From Albidovulum sp. (GTDB lineage: Bacteria; Pseudomonadota; Alphaproteobacteria; Rhodobacterales; Rhodobacteraceae): a stretch of DNA of 7,380 bases. The notes beneath the pieces are model-generated. The model was not told the origin of the DNA and ran no database searches. It saw only the letters and a program-made list of their open reading frames with translations. The translations under genes were made by a program, and so were the position numbers. Each line of letters opens with the position of its first letter. The stretch's first letter is position 1. The stretch spans positions 1 through 7,380 of the forward strand of contig JAUQYA010000100.1 in assembly GCA_030837785.1 (NCBI GenBank). Direction: 5' to 3'. Shown here one piece after another: positions 1 to 7,380 of this stretch.

Positions 1-1175
1 GGCGCCGCGCTGACCCGCGTGCCCGAAGGCTTCGACATCCACAGGACGGTGGCGCGCCAGCTCGAGGCGAAGGCCGAGATGTTCCGGAAAGGCACCGGCT
101 TCGACTGGGCCACGGCCGAGGCGCTGGCCTTCGGCTCGCTCCTCACCGAGGGCTTCCCGGCGCGGCTTTCGGGCCAGGATTGCACGCGCGGCACCTTCTC
201 GCAGCGCCATTCCGCCTTCATCGACCAGACCACCGAGGAACGCCACTATCCGCTGAACCACATCAAGGCCGGCCAGGCGCGCTACGAGGTCATCGACTCG
301 ATGCTCTCCGAATACGCCGTCCTCGGCTTCGAATACGGCTATTCGCTGTCGGAGCCGAACGCGCTGGTGATGTGGGAGGCCCAGTTCGGCGACTTCGCCA
401 ACGGCGCCCAGATCATGTTCGACCAGTTCATCTCGTCGGGCGAATCGAAATGGCTCAGGATGTCGGGCCTCGTCTGCCTCCTGCCGCACGGGTTCGAGGG
501 CCAGGGGCCGGAACATTCCTCGGCGCGGCTCGAACGCTTCCTGCAGATGTGCGCTCAGGAAAACTGGATCGTCGCCAACTGCTCGACCCCGGCGAACTAC
601 TTCCACGTCCTGCGCCGCCAGATCCACCGGCAGTTCCGCAAGCCGCTGATCCTGATGACGCCGAAGTCGCTTCTGCGCCATCCGATGTGCGTCTCCGGCG
701 CGGAGGACTTCACCACGGGCTCGAGCTTCCACCGCGTCCTCTGGGACGACGCGCAGAAGGGGCATTCGGCAACGAAGCTCGTCGCGGACAAGAAGATCAG
801 GCGGGTCGTCCTCTGCTCGGGCAAGGTCTACTACGACCTTCTGGCCGCCCGCGACGCACAGGGGATCGACGACGTCTATCTGATGCGCCTCGAACAGTTC
901 TACCCGTTCCCGGCGCAGTCGATGGTGCACGAGCTTCAGCGCTTCAAGGCGGCCGAGGTCGTCTGGTGCCAGGAAGAGCCCAAGAACCAGGGCGCCTGGT
1001 TCTTCGTGGAACCCAACATCGAATGGGTGCTCGGCCACGTCGGCGGAAAAGAGACCCGCCCGCGCTATGTCGGCCGCGCCGCCTCGGCCTCGCCCGCCAC
1101 CGGCCTCGCCTCGCGCCACAAGGCCGAGCAGGACGCGCTGGTGAACGAGGCCCTGACCGTGGGAGCACCGGGCTG

Positions 1176-1176
<1 letters not shown>
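1..1176 (+). CDS. sucA: 2-oxoglutarate dehydrogenase E1 component, C-terminal part (5' end outside window)
   Basis: Thiamine-diphosphate-dependent E1 of the cytosolic 2-oxoglutarate dehydrogenase complex (EC 1.2.4.2). It decarboxylates 2-oxoglutarate and passes the succinyl group to the lipoyl arm of E2. The frame is open from base 1, so about 391 C-terminal residues of a protein usually 930-990 long are present. Counting from the window start I see RGTFSQRHS (63-71), FEYGYS (110-115) with the Glu expected to contact the thiamine pyrimidine ring, EAQFGDFANGAQ (from 126), PHGFEGQGPEHSSARLER (162-179), PKSLLRHP (221-228), CSGKVYYDL (from 272), WCQEEPKNQGAW (322-333) and a terminal GRAASASPATG stretch. 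These match the transketolase pyrimidine-binding domain followed by the E1o C-terminal domain, and align closely from memory with E. coli SucA. The stop overlaps the odhB start by one base (TGATG), so translation is probably coupled. No frameshift is seen. Confidence 0.98.
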
Positions 1177-2762
<1,586 letters not shown>

Positions 2763-2809
2763 CGGGGTGGCAGGCGTTGGCCTGCCATCACACCGGAAAG
2801 GGAGCCGCC

Positions 2810-3052
2810 ATGCAACTGATCGTCATCATCGACACCGGCGGCTTCGACGCCTGGAAAGCGGACTTCGACGACCGGGCCGAGGCCCGCGGCCAGGCCGGGC
2901 TCATCATGCTCCAGATGTGGCGCGACGCCGATGACGGGTCGCGCGCCGTGGTCCTGTTCGAGACCCACGACCGCGCCCGGGCCGAGGAATGGGTGCGGAC
3001 GGAATCCGCGCTCCACGCCCCGGTCGCCGCCCGCTTCCTGAGAACCGCATGA
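2810..3052 (+). CDS. Small uncharacterised alpha/beta protein, possibly of the dimeric alpha-beta barrel (ABM-like) type
   Basis: An 80-residue protein with no signal peptide or membrane segment. The pattern is beta strand (LIVIIDTG, 3-10), helix (FDAWKADFDDRAEARGQAG, 12-30), strand (LIMLQMWRDADD, 31-42), strand (RAVVLFETHD, 45-54), helix (RARAEEWVRTE, from 55). It resembles half of the ferredoxin-like fold seen in antibiotic-biosynthesis-monooxygenase and related small proteins that dimerise into a barrel. The FDAWK and WRDADD stretches recur, as I recall, in small stress-responsive or cyclase-like proteins of unknown role. The ATG at 2810 was chosen because GGGAG (2800-2804 region) lies about five bases before it; a GTG at 2759 in the same frame overlaps odhB but lacks a site and adds 17 atypical residues. 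It lies 47 bases after odhB, so it is probably in the same transcript. A ligand or catalytic role is not evident. Confidence 0.8.
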   Translation: MQLIVIIDTGGFDAWKADFDDRAEARGQAGLIMLQMWRDADDGSRAVVLFETHDRARAEEWVRTESALHAPVAARFLRTA

Positions 3053-3128
3053 TCCGGCCGGCCGGTCTTGACCCGCGCGCGCGGCGGACGCAGGCTCGGG
3101 CCAGCCGCCAGCCACGGAGGAACCGGCC

Positions 3129-3524
3129 ATGTCCAGCGAACTGAACATCCTTGCGATCTACGGCCTCTACACGGCGCTGATCCTGCTTCTGCAGGTGACG
3201 GGCGCGACGGCGCAGCTCGGCATGGGCTATCTCCTCTCGTCGCGCGACGAGCACCGGACGCTCACCGGCATCACCGGGCGGCTTGACCGGGCGCTCACCA
3301 ACTCGGTCACCGCGATGGCGCTCTTCGCCCCGGCGGTCCTGATCCTTGCGCTGAAAGACGGCTTCGGCCACGCCAGCCTCGTCGCCGCGCAGGTCTTCCT
3401 CGTCGCGCGCGTGCTTTACGTGCCGGCCTACGGGCTCGGCCTGACCGGGGTGCGCACGCTCCTCTGGCTCGTGGGCTTCGCGGCGACCGTCGTCCTTTAC
3501 CTCATGGCGCTGATGGCCGGCTGA
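3129..3524 (+). CDS. MAPEG-family integral membrane protein
   Basis: A 131-residue inner-membrane protein with four hydrophobic segments, at about 7-28, 58-75, 83-104 and 110-128. This fits the MAPEG fold (membrane-associated proteins in eicosanoid and glutathione metabolism, PF01124). Family-like landmarks are the cytoplasmic segment RLDRALTN (51-58), the helix with ARVLYVPAYGLG (93-104) and the RTLLW start of the last helix (109-113). In glutathione-using members I expect a Glu three residues after the conserved Asn; here Asn58 is followed by Ser-Val-Thr, so that Glu is absent and glutathione chemistry should not be assumed. The start is set by GGAGG (3116-3120) eight bases before the ATG. 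It sits in the operon between the 80-residue gene and lpdA; the gap before it (3053-3128) includes the 12-bp palindrome CCGGCCGGCCGG at 3054-3065. Family call is firm; function is unknown. Confidence 0.88.
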   Translation: MSSELNILAIYGLYTALILLLQVTGATAQLGMGYLLSSRDEHRTLTGITGRLDRALTNSVTAMALFAPAVLILALKDGFGHASLVAAQVFLVARVLYVPAYGLGLTGVRTLLWLVGFAATVVLYLMALMAG

Positions 3525-3574
3525 CCGATGCCCCGCCCCGCCACAGAGATTCCAAGGGCTGCGCCCCGCGGCTG

Positions 3575-3590
3575 CCCGACACCTGTCGGG
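3575..3590. promoter_or_regulatory. Dyad symmetry upstream of lpdA
   Basis: CCCGACA and TGTCGGG are perfect 7-base inverted arms separated by CC. As RNA this could form a six-base stem with the four-base loop ACCU. No T-run follows, so it is not a normal intrinsic terminator. An operator, an RNA processing hairpin, or chance in GC-rich DNA are all possible. It lies 91 bases before the lpdA start. Confidence 0.45.
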
Positions 3591-3598
3591 ACGGATGC

Positions 3599-3664
3599 CC
3601 GACGCAAGACCGACGCAAAACCGACGCCCGCCCGACGCGGACCAGATGCGGGCCAGACGCCAGA
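3599..3664. repeat. Six-copy tandem repeat with 11-bp period in the lpdA leader
   Basis: Units begin at 3599, 3610, 3621, 3632, 3643 and 3654. The first four share the exact heptamer CCGACGC, followed by a variable tetramer (AAGA, AAAA, CCGC, GGAC). Units five and six carry CAGATGC and CAGACGC in the same register. The array ends six bases before the lpdA ribosome site. An 11-bp period is not a multiple of three, so this is not a peptide repeat. It is close to one DNA helical turn, so any protein bound to the heptamers would sit on one face of the helix. The rest of the 3525-3681 gap holds the dyad at 3575-3590 and no recognisable -35/-10 pair. Confidence 0.85.
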
Positions 3665-3681
3665 TTCCGAAGGAGCAAGAC

Positions 3682-5070
<1,389 letters not shown>

Positions 5071-5087
5071 GGCCCCGGACGCGGGGG

Positions 5088-5117
5088 AAGCGCCCCCGGT
5101 CGGGGGCGCTTTCGTTC
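5088..5117 (+). terminator. Intrinsic terminator after lpdA
   Basis: AAGCGCCCCC (5088-5097), loop GGTC, then GGGGGCGCTT (5102-5111) form a perfect 10-bp stem, followed by a short T-rich tail TTTCGTT. It lies 17 bases after the lpdA stop and immediately before the 3' end of the convergent minus-strand gene (stop at 5116-5118). It can thus end the 2-oxoglutarate dehydrogenase operon and possibly act in both directions, although the opposite side has no good T-run. Confidence 0.85.
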
Positions 5118-5613
5118 AGGAGGCGATGCCGAGAAGCGCCGCGGCCAGTTCTGCATCGCTCTTGCCCGAGCCGGCGGCGATGTCGCGCAGGGTCTTGCCC
5201 GGCTCGGCGCCCGAAAGCCCCGCGCCCTTCAGCCCCTCGACAAGCTCCGCCCCGGTCAGTCCGAAGACCGGCCCGGCGACTTCGGGCGTCGCGGCATAAA
5301 GCGCCTGGGCGAGCTGGAACTGGGGCGGGCCGCTCTGCGCCTCTCCCGTCGGCACCAAGAAGACCGCCGCCGCGGCGACCGACAGGGCGAGGGACAGTGC
5401 CATCGGCGCGCGTTTCAGATAGACGGTCATCGGCCGCCAGTTCTTCCAGAGGTGAAGCACGAAGCCGAGGATCAGCGCCATGCTGAGCCATTCGTGCATG
5501 CCGTGGAACCCGGCAGGCCCGACGTGGAAGAAAAGCGCGATCCCGGAGACGAGCGAGACAAGGAAGAGCCCGGTGATGAGCGGGGTCGCGTAGCGGTTGA
5601 CGAAGGACGGCAT
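5116..5613 (-). CDS. DUF4405-type membrane protein with C-terminal soluble tail
   Basis: A 165-residue protein of unknown function. Three hydrophobic segments are visible at about 10-31, 42-56 and 70-88. The region FFHVGPAGFHGMHEWL to HLWKNWRP (28-61) matches the DUF4405 pattern as I know it, with histidines at 30, 37, 40 and 54. His40 and His54 are 14 residues apart on the second helix, a spacing that recalls haem-binding helices of b-type cytochromes, so a redox role is conceivable but unproven. After the last membrane segment comes a roughly 75-residue tail with PQFQLAQALYAATPEVAGP and a helical segment KTLRDIAAGSGKSDAELAAAL (140-160), often seen at the end of such proteins. The start at 5613 is supported by AGGAG (complement of 5620-5624) six bases upstream. 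It converges on lpdA and shares its terminator region. It could be co-transcribed with the regulator upstream or have its own promoter. Confidence 0.82.
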   Translation of the reverse strand: MPSFVNRYATPLITGLFLVSLVSGIALFFHVGPAGFHGMHEWLSMALILGFVLHLWKNWRPMTVYLKRAPMALSLALSVAAAAVFLVPTGEAQSGPPQFQLAQALYAATPEVAGPVFGLTGAELVEGLKGAGLSGAEPGKTLRDIAAGSGKSDAELAAALLGIAS

Positions 5614-5663
5614 CGGAAACTCCTGACACTACGGGTCGCCTGACCGGCCCCGCACACCTGCCA

Positions 5664-5698
5664 CGCGGCGGCGCGGCAATTCCGTCGCGGCGGCGCGG
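5664..5698. repeat. Pair of 13-bp direct repeats between GntR gene and DUF4405 gene
   Basis: CGCGGCGGCGCGG occurs at 5664-5676 and again at 5686-5698, with starts 22 bp apart (about two helical turns). The pair sits just beyond the 3' end of the regulator gene and 51-85 bases before the DUF4405 start, a reasonable place for an operator. It could also be simple GC-rich sequence. No clear promoter hexamers are seen in 5614-5703. Confidence 0.5.
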
Positions 5699-5703
5699 AA
5701 AAA

Positions 5704-6360
5704 TCAGGTCAGGAGGTGCCTCAGCCCCTGGGTCACGTCGGTGCGCACCGCAAGCCTGAGCGCCGGCTCGTCGCCGGCCTTGAGCGCGGCGAGGATCATG
5801 CGGTGGGTCTGCGGCGGGTCGCTGCGGTTCAGCCGCGAATAGAGCGCCCGCATCGTCGGCCCGAGCTGGAGCCAGACGGTTTCGGCCACGGCGAGCATCG
5901 CCGGCGCCTGGGCGCGCAGGTAGAGGGTGCGGTGAAACTCCAGGTTGGTGCGGATGTAGGCCACCGCATCGCGCTTCACCGCGGCCTCGGCATTGGCGAC
6001 GTTGATCGTCTGCAACCGGTCGATCAGCGCCAGATGGGCACGGGGCAGCGCCCGGCTGGCCAGTTCCGTCTCGATCAGCGCGCGCAGCGTCGCCAACTCC
6101 TCGATCCGCTCGTTCGAGAGGTCCGGCGTCGTCACCCGCCCCGAGGCGGAGAGCGTCAGCGCTCCTTCCGCCGCCAGCCGCCTGAGCGCCTCGCGCGCGG
6201 GCGTCATCGAGACACCGAAGCTCTTTGCAAGCCCCCTCAGCGTCAGCGCCTGGCCCGGCGCCAGTTCGCCATGCATGATCTGCTGGCGGAGCGAGCGGTA
6301 GAGCCGGTCATGCGCGGCGGAACCGGGGCCGGCATCGGAGGATCGGGGCTGCGTCGGCAT
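5704..6360 (-). CDS. GntR-family transcription regulator, FCD (FadR/VanR-like) type
   Basis: DNA-binding regulator of about 218 residues. The N-terminal winged helix-turn-helix (about 17-80) contains LYRSLRQQIMHGELAPGQAL, LRGLAKSFGVSMTPAREALR (41-60) and RLAAEGAL, the GntR signature. The all-helical FCD ligand domain covers about 83-215. The usual metal-site pattern (Asp, His, His, His) reads here as Asn139, His143 (NLEFH), His186 (THRMILAAL) and Asp208, so the site is varied and the ligand cannot be named; FCD regulators commonly sense small organic acids. The chosen ATG at 6360 has no convincing ribosome site. A TTG at 6381 in frame adds seven residues and is no better. The gene follows the metallopeptidase gene by 27 bases, so translational coupling is likely. 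The target is unknown; the neighbouring DUF4405 gene or its own operon are the first candidates by position. Confidence 0.9.
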   Translation of the reverse strand: MPTQPRSSDAGPGSAAHDRLYRSLRQQIMHGELAPGQALTLRGLAKSFGVSMTPAREALRRLAAEGALTLSASGRVTTPDLSNERIEELATLRALIETELASRALPRAHLALIDRLQTINVANAEAAVKRDAVAYIRTNLEFHRTLYLRAQAPAMLAVAETVWLQLGPTMRALYSRLNRSDPPQTHRMILAALKAGDEPALRLAVRTDVTQGLRHLLT

Positions 6361-6387
6361 CAGGGAACCGCGAAGGCGCAAGAGGCG

Positions 6388-7095
6388 TCAATCATCTGCC
6401 CACCCGGCGCCGAAGTCCAGCCGGTGCAGACCGGTGCCGTTCCTCTTGAGCCAGCGCCGGTGGCGTTCATACTCCGGCATCAGGCGGCGCACCACCTGCC
6501 AGAACGCCTCCGAATGGTTCATCTCGACCAGATGCGCCACCTCGTGCGCCGCGACATAGTCGAGCACCTCGGGCGGCGCCATGATCAGCCGCCACGAGAA
6601 CATCAGCGCGCCGTCCGCCGTGCAGGACCCCCAGCGCGAGCGCGTGTCGCGGAGCGTGATGCGGGCGAACCGGCGGCCCAGGGCGGCGGCGTGCACCTCG
6701 CAGGCCGCTTGCAGCCGCTGCCGCGCCGCGAGCTTGAGGAAGGCCTCGACCCTCGCGCCAAGCCGTGCGGCGTCGGGCGGTGCCAGCAGCGCCACGCCCT
6801 CCACCCGCGCGACCCTGATCGCCGCGGGCCTCAGTTCCAGCACCCGCCCCTCGAAGGGCACCGCGGCGCCGAATCCGAGCGCCTCGCGCGGCGGCGCCGC
6901 GTCCAGAACCGTGCGCAGCCAGCCAGCCTTCTCGGCGGCGAAGCGCAGGGCCTCGGCTTCGCGGGCGCGGGCAGGCATCGACAGCGTCACCCGCCCATCG
7001 AGCCGCGAGACCCGCAGCGAGAAGCGCCGTGCCCGCGCCGACCGGCGCAGCGTGATCTCGACGGGCGGCTCACCCGGAAGCACGTGTCGCGTCAT
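6388..7095 (-). CDS. YgjP-type (DUF45) zinc metallopeptidase-like protein
   Basis: A 235-residue cytosolic protein of the YgjP / DUF45 family (PF01863), related to M48 metallopeptidases. The C-terminal half carries the whole family signature: RWGSC (154-158), SWRLIMAPPEVLDYVAAHEVAHL, then NHSEAFW (193-199). Zinc ligands and catalytic Glu are predicted as His184, Glu185, His188 (HEVAH) and His194. The N-terminal part begins with an ITLRRSARARRFSLRV strand region typical of the family. The ATG at 7095 has AGGAGG (complement of 7100-7105) four bases upstream; the frame stays open to 7353, but the extension overlaps the divergent gene and is rejected. A -10-like TAGACT (complement of 7115-7120) would give a leader of only about 13 bases. 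Substrates of the family are not established. It heads a probable two-gene transcript with the GntR regulator. Confidence 0.92.
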   Translation of the reverse strand: MTRHVLPGEPPVEITLRRSARARRFSLRVSRLDGRVTLSMPARAREAEALRFAAEKAGWLRTVLDAAPPREALGFGAAVPFEGRVLELRPAAIRVARVEGVALLAPPDAARLGARVEAFLKLAARQRLQAACEVHAAALGRRFARITLRDTRSRWGSCTADGALMFSWRLIMAPPEVLDYVAAHEVAHLVEMNHSEAFWQVVRRLMPEYERHRRWLKRNGTGLHRLDFGAGWADD

Positions 7096-7099
7096 TTGT

Positions 7100-7120
7100 C
7101 CTCCTGACGGGCGCAGTCTA
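7100..7120 (-). promoter_or_regulatory. Candidate -10 box and ribosome site of the metallopeptidase gene
   Basis: On the minus strand TAGACT (7120-7115) agrees with the -10 consensus at the three most important positions and at four of six overall. AGGAGG (7105-7100) then lies before the ATG. No good -35 box lies 16-18 bases upstream (CTTTTC at best). The -10 call is tentative; the ribosome site is strong. Confidence 0.4.
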
Positions 7121-7182
7121 GCGCCCCCCGCGCCCGGGAAAAGACCGCGCGTGGCCCATCCGCGAACTGCCGCCGAAAGGCT

Positions 7183-7215
7183 TTGACAGCCCCGCCTCGT
7201 TGTGGCAGAGGGCTG
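7183..7215 (+). promoter_or_regulatory. Candidate promoter region of the TIGR02300-type gene
   Basis: TTGACA at 7183-7188 is a perfect -35 hexamer. At 17-bp spacing the -10 position reads CAGAGG, which is poor, as is frequent in GC-rich alphaproteobacteria. The six-base inverted arms CAGCCC (7187-7192) and GGGCTG (7210-7215) overlap the -35 end and the -10 area and could be an operator or chance. The rest of 7121-7182 shows nothing recognisable. Confidence 0.35.
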
Positions 7216-7251
7216 CGACTCTCGCACAGACGAGCACGGAAGGAGTGTTCC

Positions 7252-7380
7252 ATGCCCAAGGACGAATGGGGCGTCAAGCGCCTCTGCCCGCATTGCACGA
7301 GCCGGTTCTACGACCTGGCCCGCGACCCGATGACCTGCCCGGAATGCGGCCACACCTTCACGGCCGAAAGCCTGATCGCC
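7252..7380 (+). CDS. TIGR02300-type (FYDLN acid domain) zinc-ribbon protein, N-terminal part (cut by window end)
   Basis: Only the first 43 codons are present and the frame is open at the window end. The sequence MPKDEWGVKRLCPHC, then SRFYDLARDP, then TCPECGHTF forms a CPxC-x13-CPxC zinc ribbon with Cys12, Cys15, Cys29 and Cys32. The spacing and the FYDL motif match the small alphaproteobacterial TIGR02300 family, whose members continue into a very acidic tail, not visible here. The motif reads FYDLA instead of the usual FYDLN. AAGGAG (7240-7245) lies six bases before the ATG. Function of the family is not established to my knowledge. It is transcribed divergently from the metallopeptidase gene across 156 bases. 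Confidence 0.9.
   Translation, partial: MPKDEWGVKRLCPHCTSRFYDLARDPMTCPECGHTFTAESLIA

Noticed and set aside
180..1175. Upstream extension of the odhB frame through sucA (open from 180 without stop)
   Set aside because: The translation is Arg/Pro-rich low-complexity typical of an off-frame reading of a high-GC gene; the sucA frame carries clear E1o motifs and odhB starts naturally at 1176.
3054..3073. CCGGCCGGCCGG palindrome followed by TTGACC as a MAPEG promoter
   Set aside because: The -35-like TTGACC has no acceptable -10 at 16-18 bases and the palindrome is a simple GC repeat; noted within the MAPEG entry but not called as a promoter.
3595..3681. In-frame upstream ATG for lpdA at 3595
   Set aside because: It would translate the 11-bp repeats into 29 charged residues not found in E3 proteins; the ATG at 3682 has a good ribosome site and the standard N-terminus.
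5716..7107. 463-codon plus-strand open frame across the GntR and metallopeptidase genes
   Set aside because: It runs opposite two well-supported genes and across their junction, and its product is Arg/Gln/His-rich without motifs.
7096..7353. N-terminal extension of the metallopeptidase up to 7353
   Set aside because: It would overlap the divergent zinc-ribbon gene and its promoter; AGGAGG precedes the ATG at 7095 at proper spacing.

Overview
The window is a GC-rich chromosomal stretch with high-GC third codon positions. Protein sequences and gene order suggest an alphaproteobacterium of the Rhodobacteraceae/Rhodobacterales type. The main clues are a 2-oxoglutarate dehydrogenase cluster whose E2 has two lipoyl domains, a zinc-ribbon protein of the TIGR02300 (FYDLN) type, and the low number of recognisable sigma70 -10 boxes. 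The taxonomic call is inference from memory of families, not a database match. It looks like core, vertically inherited DNA: I see no mobile element, tRNA, rRNA or CRISPR array.

Left part (1-5117, plus strand): a 2-oxoglutarate dehydrogenase operon. It holds the C-terminal ~390 residues of E1 (sucA), then odhB/sucB (E2) overlapping the sucA stop by one base, an 80-residue small alpha/beta protein, a 131-residue MAPEG-family membrane protein, and lpdA (E3). E1, E2 and E3 together carry out 2-oxoglutarate + CoA + NAD+ -> succinyl-CoA + CO2 + NADH in the TCA cycle. A strong GC hairpin follows lpdA. Before lpdA lies a 157-base gap with a dyad symmetry and a six-copy tandem repeat of exactly 11-bp period, the least expected non-coding structure here.

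Right part (5116-7095, minus strand): a membrane protein of DUF4405 type with a C-terminal soluble tail, a GntR/FCD-family transcription regulator, and a YgjP-type (DUF45/M48-like) zinc metallopeptidase. The last two are 27 bases apart and probably co-transcribed. The DUF4405 gene has its own well-formed ribosome binding site after a 90-base gap holding two 13-bp direct repeats.

Right edge (7096-7380): a divergent intergenic region with a plausible promoter on each strand, then the start of the TIGR02300-type zinc-ribbon gene on the plus strand, cut by the window end.

I found no convincing undescribed multi-gene system. The points most worth a second look are the duplicated lipoyl domain with an internal start-like site and a 36-bp identical repeat in odhB, the 11-bp-period array before lpdA, and the two passenger genes between E2 and E3.
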